DNA of 64,000 bases from the NCBI GenBank assembly GCA_019634595.1, contig JAHCBC010000003.1, positions 124,001-188,000 on the forward strand. Reading direction: 5' to 3'. Position numbers and translations under genes: made by a program. The notes beneath the pieces were generated by a model. That model was not told where the DNA came from and searched no databases. It was given only the letters and a program-made list of their open reading frames with translations. Shown one piece after another: positions 8,934-16,964 of this stretch. The DNA is from Akkermansiaceae bacterium (lineage in GTDB: Bacteria; Verrucomicrobiota; Verrucomicrobiia; Verrucomicrobiales; Akkermansiaceae). Numbering within the stretch: position 1 is the first letter of the stretch; every line of letters begins with the position of its first letter.

Positions 8934-8949
8934 TTACGAACTTCCGTAA
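8934..8949. promoter_or_regulatory. TACG-N6-CGTA palindrome upstream of DUF1549 gene
   Basis: TTACG-AACTTC-CGTAA is a perfect 5-bp inverted repeat 38 bases before the start at 8987. The same TACG-N6-CGTA core, preceded by CCGGAC or a similar sequence and followed by TG, occurs in all three copies of the 222-bp repeat (for example 1376-1389). Its recurrence ahead of a gene and ahead of putative small RNAs suggests a transcription-factor site. The factor is unidentified. Confidence 0.4.
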
Positions 8950-8986
8950 ATGACATCCTCCTCCGCGCTCCGTATAGAGAGGAGTG

Positions 8987-11521
8987 ATGCAAGCGAAAAA
9001 CCCAACGTGCGTCATGGCATCCGTCATCCTGCTTTGCGCGGGCATGGCGGGTGCCGCCCCCGCGCTGTCCTACAACCGGGACATCCGGCCCATCCTTTCC
9101 GAAAACTGCTTCTACTGCCACGGCCAGGACGGGAACAAGCGCAAGGCGGACCTGCAGCTCAACACGCTGGAAGGCCAGCGCGCGGACGGCATCATCGTTC
9201 CCGGAAAGCCGAAGGAGAGCCTGCTGCTCGACCACATCCTTTCCACCGATCCGGACGAGGTGATGCCGCCGCCGGACTCCAACCGCACCTTGAGCCAGGA
9301 TCAGAAGGAGATGATCCGCCAGTGGATCGAGCAAGGTGCGAACTACGAATCCCACTGGTCGTTCGACGCCCCGGAGCGCCCGGTGCCGCCGGAGACGGGG
9401 AAAACCGCGCTGCCGGTGCGGAATCCCATCGACCGCTTCGTGGCGGCGAAGCTGGCGAGCCACGGGCTTTCCGCGTCGCCGGAAGCGGACAAGCCGACAT
9501 TGTTGCGGCGCGTGACGCTGGACCTCACCGGGCTGCCGCCTTCCACGGAGGAGATTGACGCCTTCACCGCGGACACTTCCCCGGACGCCTATGAAAAGGT
9601 GGTGGACCGTCTTCTCGCTTCCCCGCACTACGGCGAACGCATGGCCCTGCCGTGGCTGGATGCCGCGCGCTACGCGGACAGCAACGGCTTCCAGCAGGAC
9701 GGCGACACCCATCAGTGGATCTGGCGGGACTGGGTGGTGCGCGCGTTGAACGCGGACATGCCGTTCGACCAATTCTCCATCGAACAACTGGCGGGCGACC
9801 TGCTGCCGGACGCGACGCAGGACCAGAAGATCGCCACGGCCTTCAACCGGAACCACCTCATCAACGGCGAGGGCGGGGCCATCGCGGAGGAACAGCGCAA
9901 CGTCATCCTGTTCGACCGCGTGGATGTCACCAGCACGACGTGGCTCGGGCTGACCGTCGCGTGCGCCCAGTGCCACGACCACAAGTATGACCCCATCACC
10001 CAGCGGGACTACTACAGCCTGATGGCCGCGTTCAACAACGTGCCGGAAACGGGTGGCGCGGGCAGTGGTCCGTCGCGCATCCGTTCCGCCGCACCGCTGC
10101 TGGAACTCAAAACCCCGGAGTATGAAGCGCAGCTCGCGGAGCTGAAGGAAAAGACCCGCACGCTGATGGTGGCGACGCCGGATTGGGAAAAGCGGCGCGA
10201 CACGCTGCAACAGGAGTGGGAGGACCGCCTGATGGCGGAGAACGCTCCGGCGGAGAACACCTGGACCACCCTCATCAAGGCGGTGAAAGACGCGCCACCG
10301 GAAAAGCCGAACAACTATGCGAAGGGCCGTCTGGCCCGCGAGTTCGAGAACGCACGCCTGCCGAAGCTGCCCGGCAACGATGATCTGAAGGCCATCATTT
10401 CCGCAAAGGGCGCGGAGGACAAATTTTCCAGGGAGGAACTGCTGAAGGTGATGGTGATGGCGGAGACGAAGCCACGGGACACGCACATCCTCGACCGCGG
10501 CGACTACCTCAGCCCGCAGGAGAAGGTCGGCATCGGCACGCCCGCATTCCTCCCGCCCATGCCGGAGGATCTGCCGCGCAACCGGCTGGGCATCGCGCGC
10601 TGGCTGTTCCTGCCGGAGCATCCGCTGACCGCCCGCGTGCAGGTGAACCGGATGTGGCAGCTCTTTTTCGGCACCGGGCTGGTGAAGACGTCGGAGGATC
10701 TGGGCGTGCAGAGCGAGGTACCGGAGCATCAGGAACTGCTGGACTGGCTGGCCGTGGAGTTCCGCGAGAGCGGCTGGAAGATGAAGCACATGCACCGCCT
10801 CATCGTCACCAGCGGCACCTACCGCCAATCCAGCCGGGTGACGCCCGTGCATCTGGAAAAGGACCCGGACAACCGGCTGATGGCGCGCGCCTCCCGCTTC
10901 CGCCTGCCCTCCATGTTGCTGCGTGACCTGGCCCTGTCCGCAGGCGGCCTGCTGGACGGACGGCTGGAAGGAAAGCCGGTCTATCCCTACCAGCCGGAGG
11001 GCATCTGGGACACGCTGGCCATCACGAAGGAGCGCGACTTCAGCTACCCGCAGTCATCCGGCGCGGACCTCCACCGCCGCAGCCTCTACACGTTCTGGCG
11101 GCGCACCGTGGCCCCGGCCAACATGTTCGACTCCGCGTCCCGCCAGATCTGCTCCGTGAAGCCCAGCCTGACGAACACGCCGCTCCACGCGCTGACGACC
11201 CTGAACGATCCCACCTGGGTGGAGGCCGCACGTGGTCTGGCCACCCGCGCCATCCGCCACTCGCCGGATGCGGATGCCCGCCTCACCCACGTCATGCGGC
11301 TGGTCACCGCCCGCACGCCCCCGGCTTCCCAGACCGCCCTGCTGCGGCGGATGATGGAAAACCAGCGCACCCACTTCACCGCCGACCCTGCCTCCGCGAA
11401 GGCGTTCCTCGCCAACGGCGCGACCCCACCACCCGCTGACATCGACCCGGTGGAACTCGCCACCTGGTCCTCCACCGCCCTCGGCATCCTCAACCTCGAT
11501 CCCGCGCTCACCCGCGAATAA
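8987..11521 (+). CDS. Exported cytochrome-c-like DUF1549/DUF1553 protein (PSD1 type)
   Basis: A signal peptide precedes a planctomycete-type cytochrome C domain with the haem-binding motif CFYCHG (C41, C44, H45) and the usual MPPPDS segment. Next come a DUF1549 region (residues about 135-345), which contains a second CxxCH (CAQCHDHK), and a C-terminal DUF1553 region with NRMWQLFFG and SVKPSLTNTP. These multi-domain proteins are abundant in Planctomycetota and Verrucomicrobiota and are usually partnered with DUF1501 proteins, as here. Their biochemical role is unknown; haem-dependent extracytoplasmic redox chemistry is an inference. AGGAG lies just upstream, and the ATG at 8987 is preferred over a GTG three bases earlier. 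Confidence 0.92.
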   Translation: MQAKNPTCVMASVILLCAGMAGAAPALSYNRDIRPILSENCFYCHGQDGNKRKADLQLNTLEGQRADGIIVPGKPKESLLLDHILSTDPDEVMPPPDSNRTLSQDQKEMIRQWIEQGANYESHWSFDAPERPVPPETGKTALPVRNPIDRFVAAKLASHGLSASPEADKPTLLRRVTLDLTGLPPSTEEIDAFTADTSPDAYEKVVDRLLASPHYGERMALPWLDAARYADSNGFQQDGDTHQWIWRDWVVRALNADMPFDQFSIEQLAGDLLPDATQDQKIATAFNRNHLINGEGGAIAEEQRNVILFDRVDVTSTTWLGLTVACAQCHDHKYDPITQRDYYSLMAAFNNVPETGGAGSGPSRIRSAAPLLELKTPEYEAQLAELKEKTRTLMVATPDWEKRRDTLQQEWEDRLMAENAPAENTWTTLIKAVKDAPPEKPNNYAKGRLAREFENARLPKLPGNDDLKAIISAKGAEDKFSREELLKVMVMAETKPRDTHILDRGDYLSPQEKVGIGTPAFLPPMPEDLPRNRLGIARWLFLPEHPLTARVQVNRMWQLFFGTGLVKTSEDLGVQSEVPEHQELLDWLAVEFRESGWKMKHMHRLIVTSGTYRQSSRVTPVHLEKDPDNRLMARASRFRLPSMLLRDLALSAGGLLDGRLEGKPVYPYQPEGIWDTLAITKERDFSYPQSSGADLHRRSLYTFWRRTVAPANMFDSASRQICSVKPSLTNTPLHALTTLNDPTWVEAARGLATRAIRHSPDADARLTHVMRLVTARTPPASQTALLRRMMENQRTHFTADPASAKAFLANGATPPPADIDPVELATWSSTALGILNLDPALTRE

Positions 11522-11539
11522 CCCGCCGCCACCAACACC

Positions 11540-12982
11540 ATGGCCCCCTTCCTCGAAAACCAGCGCGTGGTCACCCGCAGGCAGTTCTTCGGCAAGTCCG
11601 CGAACGGCCTGGGGCTGGCCGCGCTTTCCTCGCTGTTCGGTGAATCCGCCTCCGCTTCGGCGGGTGCCGGTGTGGCCGGCTTTCCGAACCAGAAGCAAAA
11701 GGCGAAGCGTGTGATCTATCTATGGCAGGGCGGCGGGCCGTCGCATGTCGATCTCTTCGATCCGAAGCCGCTGTTGCAAAAAATGGCCATGCAGGACCTG
11801 CCGGAGAGCGTGCGCGGGAACACGCGGCTCTCCACCATGACGTCCGGCAACAAGGCGTGGCCCATCATCCCCGCGCTGCAGCCATTCCAGCGGCGTGGCG
11901 CGTGCGGCATGGAGATCAGCGACATGCTGCCCCACACCGCGTCCATCGCGGATGACATTTGCCTCATCCGCTCCATGCACACGGAGGCGGTGAACCACGC
12001 GCCGGGCGTGACTTATTTCCTCACCGGTTCCCAGATTCCCGGCCGCCCCAGCCTGGGCGCGTGGACGACCTACGGCCTCGGCTCGGAAACGTCCGACCTG
12101 CCCGCTTTCGTCGTGATGACGTCGTCCGACCGGCAGAAAAGCTGCGGCCAGCTTTTCTTCGACTACTATTGGGGTAGTGGATTCCTGCCCAGCCGCCACC
12201 AGGGCGTGCGCTTCCGCAGCAGCGGCGACCCCGTCCCCTACCTGACGAATCCCGGCGGGATGAGCCAGGTCGCCCGCCGTGCGATGCTGGATGACCTCCG
12301 CGACATCAATCAGGCGCACCTGGCGGAGTACGGCGATCCGGAGATCGACACGCGCATTTCCCAATACGAGATGGCCTACAAGATGCAGACCAGCGTCCCC
12401 GGACTGCAGGACCTCTCCACGGAGCCGAAGCACGTGCTGGACATGTACGGGCCGGATGTGCTGGAGAAGGGCAGCTTCGCCAACAACTGCCTGATGGCCC
12501 GCCGCCTCATCGAGCGCGGCGTGCGCTTCGTCCAGCTCATGCACGCGGGCTGGGACCAGCACAACAACCTGCACACCCAGCTCGCCATCCAGTGCAAGGA
12601 CACCGATCAGGCATCCGCCGCGCTGGTGAAGGACCTCAAGCAGCGCGGGCTGCTGGAGGATACGCTCGTCATCTGGGGCGGGGAGTTCGGCCGCACCCCC
12701 TTCGGCCAAGGTGATCCGAAAAACCCGAAGGGCCGCGACCACTTCGGCAAGGGCTTTTCCCTTTGGATGGCCGGCGGCGGCGTCAAAGGCGGACACGTCC
12801 ACGGGGAGACGGACGACTTCGCCTGGAACATCACCAAGGATCCCGTCCACGTCCACGACCACCAGGCGACCATCCTCCACCTGATGGGCATCGACCACAC
12901 GAAGCTCACCTATCGCTACCAGGGCAGGCAATTCCGCCTGACCGATGTGCACGGCGAGGTGGTGAAGGGGATATTGGCCTGA
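11540..12982 (+). CDS. Tat-exported DUF1501 protein
   Basis: The N-terminus carries a twin-arginine motif (TRRQFFGKS, about residues 12-20) and a moderately hydrophobic stretch, so export in folded form by Tat is predicted. The rest matches the DUF1501 (sulfatase/alkaline-phosphatase-like fold) family. It includes VIYLWQGGGPSHVDLFDPKP near the start, MHAGWDQHNN in the middle and VIWGGEFGRTPFGQG with GRDHFGKGFS near the end. It lies 18 bases after the DUF1549/DUF1553 gene and is almost certainly co-transcribed. The Asp and His residues at fold positions suggest metal binding, but no substrate is known. Confidence 0.92.
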   Translation: MAPFLENQRVVTRRQFFGKSANGLGLAALSSLFGESASASAGAGVAGFPNQKQKAKRVIYLWQGGGPSHVDLFDPKPLLQKMAMQDLPESVRGNTRLSTMTSGNKAWPIIPALQPFQRRGACGMEISDMLPHTASIADDICLIRSMHTEAVNHAPGVTYFLTGSQIPGRPSLGAWTTYGLGSETSDLPAFVVMTSSDRQKSCGQLFFDYYWGSGFLPSRHQGVRFRSSGDPVPYLTNPGGMSQVARRAMLDDLRDINQAHLAEYGDPEIDTRISQYEMAYKMQTSVPGLQDLSTEPKHVLDMYGPDVLEKGSFANNCLMARRLIERGVRFVQLMHAGWDQHNNLHTQLAIQCKDTDQASAALVKDLKQRGLLEDTLVIWGGEFGRTPFGQGDPKNPKGRDHFGKGFSLWMAGGGVKGGHVHGETDDFAWNITKDPVHVHDHQATILHLMGIDHTKLTYRYQGRQFRLTDVHGEVVKGILA

Positions 12983-12999
12983 GGACCCGACTGCTCCGA

Positions 13000-13216
13000 G
13001 TAAGGAAGGAGGACACTCCTGTCCTCCGGCTGCAATGGAGAACAAAGAAGAAGAAGTTTTCAGTGTTCAGTTTTCAGGAAAGAGAGGAAGGGGACCGCGG
13101 ATCTTCAATAACCTCATTTTGATCCCCTTCTTTCTTCGCGATTTTTGCGTCTTGGCGGTAACCTTCATATGTTTCGCCAATGCCGCCGGAGGACAAGAGT
13201 GTCCTCCCTCCTTACT
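13000..13216. repeat. Inverted pair of family-3 palindromes
   Basis: GTAAGGAAGGAGGACACTCC at 13000 begins a palindrome (GGACACTCCTGTCC) that is repeated in inverted orientation at about 13181-13216 (GGACAAGAGTGTCC followed by CTCCTTACT). A third single copy lies at 63595-63632. The head (GTAAGGA), palindromic core and inverted pairing match the REPIN pattern seen elsewhere in the window. The interior contains a low-GC stretch (about 13040-13170) with no supported gene. Confidence 0.6.
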
Positions 13217-13258
13217 CCCCTTTGCACATCCCCCATCCCGCGTGTATCAACCCGGGAA

Positions 13259-13891
13259 ATGAAACTGTTGCTGGTAGGATCGACCGGGCTGGTCGGACGT
13301 CATGTGCTGGATCTCGCGCTGGCGGATCCACGGGTGGATGAAGTCATCGCACCGGTGCGGAAGAATCTGCCCGCCCACCCGAAGCTGCATGCCCCGCTGA
13401 CAGACTATGACCATCTGCCGGGTGACGCGGACTGGTGGCATGCGGACGCGGTCATCTGCACGCTTGGCACCACCCTGCGCGCGGCGGGTTCCCGGGAGGC
13501 GTTCCGCCGCGTGGACCATGACTACCCCATGGCCGTGGCACGGCTCGCCCGGAAACATGGCACGCTCGCCTACGTCCTCAACTCCGCCATGGGCGCGGAT
13601 GCCCGCTCCCGCTTCTTCTACAACCGGGTGAAGGGCGAGCTGGAGGCGGACCTGCGGCAGGCGGGCTTCCGCTCCCTCACGCTCGTCCGTCCGGGGCTGA
13701 TCGGAGGAAAGCGGGACGAATCCCGTGCCGGGGAAAAGTTCGCCGCAGTCATCCTCAACACACTCGGCCCGTTGTTGCCGCGCAGGTGGAGGATCAACCC
13801 TGCGGAAAAGATCGCCCGGGCCATGCTGGACGCCGCCATCCGCCAACCTCCCGGTGTCTCCATCATCTCCGCGGACACGCTGGCCGATTGA
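13259..13891 (+). CDS. NAD(P)-binding SDR-type oxidoreductase (TIP30/HTATIP2-like)
   Basis: The 210-residue protein opens with a Rossmann nucleotide-binding motif (MKLLLVGSTGLVGRHVL, with the G-x2-G-x2-G pattern). It keeps the FYNRVKGELE segment, which contains a YxxxK-like arrangement (Y then K five residues on), and the LVRPGLIGG turn. Length and motifs fit atypical short-chain dehydrogenases of the NmrA/HTATIP2 group. The ATG at 13259 is chosen because the upstream extension runs through a REP palindrome. It converges on the LysE-type exporter. The substrate is unknown. Confidence 0.85.
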   Translation: MKLLLVGSTGLVGRHVLDLALADPRVDEVIAPVRKNLPAHPKLHAPLTDYDHLPGDADWWHADAVICTLGTTLRAAGSREAFRRVDHDYPMAVARLARKHGTLAYVLNSAMGADARSRFFYNRVKGELEADLRQAGFRSLTLVRPGLIGGKRDESRAGEKFAAVILNTLGPLLPRRWRINPAEKIARAMLDAAIRQPPGVSIISADTLAD

Positions 13892-14521
13892 TCACAGATG
13901 CTGGAACAACAGCCGCAGGCCCAGCCCGATGAACAGCACGCCCGCCACGCGGTTGAGCGCGACATTCCATCCTCCCTCCAGCTTTCCTCCGATGGCGGCG
14001 GCGAAGGCGACGATCACCAGCAGCCAAAGGCCGCCGATGGCGAAAAAGCAAAGGCCCAGGAAAAGGAAGACGGGAACCGTGTGGGACGCACCCGGGACGA
14101 TGAACTGCGGAATGAACGCGAGGCAGAAAAGCGCCACCTTCGGGTTCAGCACGTTGGTGATGAAGCCCTGCCTCCACAGCACGGCGGCGCTGGTGATGCC
14201 ACCCGCTTCCACCACCTCATCCTTCCCGCCACCCATCAGCATGCGGATGCCCAGGTAGATGAGGTAGGCTCCACCCATCCACTTCACCACGGTGAATGCG
14301 GAGGGGGACGCGGCCAGCAGCGCGGAAAGCCCGCCCGCCCCGGCCAACAGATGGACCAGTGCACCGGACAGGATGCCCGCCACGGAGATGACGCCCGCCT
14401 TCCGCCCTTGAGCGAGCGCGCGGCCCATGACGTAGAGCGTGTCCTGCCCCGGCGTCACCGCGAGCATGACTGCGGAGACGAGGAACACCGGAAACTCTCG
14501 GACACCCGGGATCTCCCACAT
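13892..14521 (-). CDS. LysE/RhtB-family amino-acid exporter
   Basis: The 209-residue protein has six predicted membrane helices and the family signatures VTPGQDTLYVMGRALAQGRK (about 18-37), WMGGAYLIYLGIRML and NVLNPKVALFCLAFIPQF. It belongs to the LysE/RhtB exporters for amino acids or similar small metabolites. The ATG at 14521 lies two bases beyond the stop codon of the esterase gene, so the two genes form an operon. The substrate cannot be assigned from sequence. Its stop codon directly abuts the stop of the convergent SDR gene. Confidence 0.93.
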   Translation of the reverse strand: MWEIPGVREFPVFLVSAVMLAVTPGQDTLYVMGRALAQGRKAGVISVAGILSGALVHLLAGAGGLSALLAASPSAFTVVKWMGGAYLIYLGIRMLMGGGKDEVVEAGGITSAAVLWRQGFITNVLNPKVALFCLAFIPQFIVPGASHTVPVFLFLGLCFFAIGGLWLLVIVAFAAAIGGKLEGGWNVALNRVAGVLFIGLGLRLLFQHL

Positions 14522-14523
14522 GG

Positions 14524-15447
14524 TCAGGGTTTCTTCAGCGGAGTACCGGGATGGTTCGTGATGCCATAGGTAAATGGCACCGCCGGTTGCTTGCCCAGCA
14601 GGTGCAGGTCGAACCACTCCCGCATGCGAGCGTTGTCCTCCTTCATCTCCTGCCAGCCGCCATGGCCCACACCATTGCGGACCCACAGCTCGCACTTCGC
14701 GCCAGCTTCGGTGGAGCGGTCGAAAAAGCGCTTCCCCTGGAACAGCGGCACCAACTCGTCCGCATCCCCGTGGGCGATGAAAACCGGAGGCTGGTCCTGC
14801 CGCACCCACAGCGCGGGGGAAAGCTCGCGCCCCAGCACTTCCCGGCCCTCCGAGGTTTCCGCACGCGGGCCGAAGGCACCCGCATAATCCGCCAATCTTC
14901 CGGAGCCGGCCGCATTGTCACCCTCCCCGCGGTAGTTCAGGAAATCCGTCGGCGGGTGGAAGCAGGCCACCGCATTCACCGCGCTGCTCTGCCGCTCCAC
15001 CGGATCATGCGCCTGTGGATCGCCCGGCCCACCGCGCGTCGCCAGCATCAGGCTGAGATGCCCTCCCGCACTGCCACCGGTCACGCCCAGCTTCTGCGGA
15101 TCGACCCCATGCTTTTCGGCGTTCGCGCGGATGAACCGCACCGCCCGGTTGAGGTCCGCGACGATCTCATCGACATGGAAACGCGGCTGCGTTCCATGCA
15201 CCACGACGAAGGTGGTGTAACCTGCGGCCGGCCAGCCACCATCGTTGATCTGGAGATGGTTCGATTTCCAGCCGCCGCTGATGATCTTGATGATGCCCGC
15301 GCCGTTCGGCTTCTCCGGCTTGTAGATGTCCATGGTCAGCGCCACCCCGTCATGCTTCGCGTAGATCACATCGCGGATGCGTTCCTGGCCGCTGGCGGCG
15401 GAAAAGAGGGACCACATCAGACCGGCGGCACACAGAAGGCTTTTCAT
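14524..15447 (-). CDS. Secreted alpha/beta-hydrolase esterase
   Basis: A signal peptide (MKSLLCAAGLMWSLFSAASG) leads into an alpha/beta hydrolase of about 285 residues. The nucleophile elbow is GGSAGG, the acid is in HGDADELVP and the catalytic His is in GVGHGG, in the correct order for a Ser-Asp-His triad. The first strand has the BD-FAE/esterase_lipase pattern (DIYKPEKPNGAGIIKIISGG). The start at 15447 is favoured because the longer frame extends into a REPIN. Likely substrates are small esters, perhaps acetylated or feruloylated sugars, but this is inference. Confidence 0.88.
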   Translation of the reverse strand: MKSLLCAAGLMWSLFSAASGQERIRDVIYAKHDGVALTMDIYKPEKPNGAGIIKIISGGWKSNHLQINDGGWPAAGYTTFVVVHGTQPRFHVDEIVADLNRAVRFIRANAEKHGVDPQKLGVTGGSAGGHLSLMLATRGGPGDPQAHDPVERQSSAVNAVACFHPPTDFLNYRGEGDNAAGSGRLADYAGAFGPRAETSEGREVLGRELSPALWVRQDQPPVFIAHGDADELVPLFQGKRFFDRSTEAGAKCELWVRNGVGHGGWQEMKEDNARMREWFDLHLLGKQPAVPFTYGITNHPGTPLKKP

Positions 15448-15499
15448 CGCTGAGAGCAATCCAGAGCCGCGGACGGATGGCAATGATGAAGCGGGGGAA

Positions 15500-15604
15500 G
15501 CAGCGAAGCTCGTGAGAGCTTCGGCGGGGTGGACGTCTGTCAGGAAAACGGCTCCGGTCTCCAGCGGACCTCCCCCCAACCGGAAGTCTCACGACTTCCG
15601 CTAC
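15500..15604. repeat. REPIN (family 1), complete inverted pair
   Basis: GCAG followed by CGAAGCTC-GTGA-GAGCTTCG begins at 15500. Its inverted partner, CGGAAGTC-TCAC-GACTTCCG followed by CTAC, ends at 15604. Read inward, each arm has the GTAG-type head and a G-rich tail. The spacer is about 60 bases and shares sequence (GGACGT, TCAGG, CTCCGGT) with the copy at 18561. Confidence 0.75.
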
Positions 15605-15629
15605 CCCACCGCTTCGGACCATCTCATCC

Positions 15630-16964
15630 TCACTTCCGCCCCGTGCGCTCGGTCCATTCCTTGCGCCAGTTGATGACGGTCCCCTTGATCTTCTGATCCT
15701 GGATTTGGTCGATCGCCCACTGGGAGCCATCCGGGTCTTTCTTCGCCCACAGCGCGTTCTGGGAATACTCCGCCAGCGCCCGCTCCCGCCGCCAGTCCCC
15801 CTCCGGGATGGAGAGTATCCAGTCACGGGCATCCACGTAGTTCTTGTCGATGTACCCGCTGACGGCACGGCGGAAAACATCCAGCGTCTCCGGACGATCC
15901 GGCAGCTTCAGCCCCCACTCCGCCAACGCGATGGGTTCGGCGGTTCTCGCATGCTTCGCCAGCGCCCCTTCCATGCCGGAGATCCGGGGGTCTTTGAACA
16001 GCTCCCAATTCCCGTTCTCGATCGCCAGGTCCAGCAGGGCCGTCGGCGGGTGGTTCAGATTGTAGGAAGTGAGCAGCGTGCTGGTCAGGTCATTCCTCGC
16101 GTCCGGCGGCAGCTTCTCCCATTCCGCCCGGATCGTGGCGAGGTCACTCTTCCGCAGCGAACCGATCAGTGCCTGGAGCGCGATGAGTTTTTCCCGCTCC
16201 GTGGCCGCCGCCGCCCACCGCGCGCCGAGTTCGGCGGGAGTCTCCGTCGGCGGAGCGCGGTCGAAGTAGTCGGCGGCCAGTTCCTTGGTCACAGCGTCCG
16301 CGGGCAAGCCCTCCAACATGCGGCGGACGGCGGCGGATACCTCAGTATTCCCGGGATGTTTCCTCATCACCTGGTTCAGCGCGGACTTCATCAACGGAGG
16401 AGCCAATTCGTTGAAATAGGAAACCACCAGCAGCGGATGCTCCTTCGAGACATCAGTCAGCCATTGCCAACGGAGCGTCGCCGCACCGGGACCCAGATTC
16501 CCGGACTGAATGATCCGCCAGGCCTCGATGGGGTTTTTCATGAACGCCGCGCTGAACGCAGGCACCAGATAGCCCACCCCGGAAGTTTCGATGCCTCCAT
16601 CCCACGGACTCTCCAAGGCCGCTTTCATCGCTCCTTCCAGATCCACCAGCGACCAGTGCTCCAGCACGCGCTTCTGCAGCTCGGCACGCTCGCGCGGCGT
16701 GAGGTTCCGCCGGGCAATGGCATCCCATGCCTTGCGGTAGTCGGCGGACTTCAGGGCACCGACGGTCCTTTCCGCTTTTCGCGGAGCCGCACCTTCCCTC
16801 CGTTCGCGGGCAGGTTCCACCGATTCTCCGCGCCGTCCATCCGGAGCGGCGGCGGCGGCATCTTCCACCGTGGGTCCGGCAACGCCCCCCAGCAAGGCGG
16901 CGGCGCAGATGCCCGCGGCGGCGGACAGCAGGCAGGTGCCGGTTCTTTTCAGCGTGGCATTCAT
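15630..16964 (-). CDS. Exported protein of unknown function, helical
   Basis: The 444-residue product has a signal sequence or membrane anchor (TCLLSAAAGICAAALLGGVA). An Ala/Arg-rich linker then leads to a long helical region with recurring W, DP and L spacings (for example WDAIARR, WRIIQSG, WILSIPEGDWRRERA) resembling irregular alpha-solenoid repeats. I do not recognise a defined family. Its start overlaps the stop of the preceding gene by 4 bases (ATGA at 16961-16964), and both proteins share this general composition and layout, so they may be distant paralogues acting together outside the cytoplasm. Confidence 0.75.
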   Translation of the reverse strand: MNATLKRTGTCLLSAAAGICAAALLGGVAGPTVEDAAAAAPDGRRGESVEPARERREGAAPRKAERTVGALKSADYRKAWDAIARRNLTPRERAELQKRVLEHWSLVDLEGAMKAALESPWDGGIETSGVGYLVPAFSAAFMKNPIEAWRIIQSGNLGPGAATLRWQWLTDVSKEHPLLVVSYFNELAPPLMKSALNQVMRKHPGNTEVSAAVRRMLEGLPADAVTKELAADYFDRAPPTETPAELGARWAAAATEREKLIALQALIGSLRKSDLATIRAEWEKLPPDARNDLTSTLLTSYNLNHPPTALLDLAIENGNWELFKDPRISGMEGALAKHARTAEPIALAEWGLKLPDRPETLDVFRRAVSGYIDKNYVDARDWILSIPEGDWRRERALAEYSQNALWAKKDPDGSQWAIDQIQDQKIKGTVINWRKEWTERTGRK

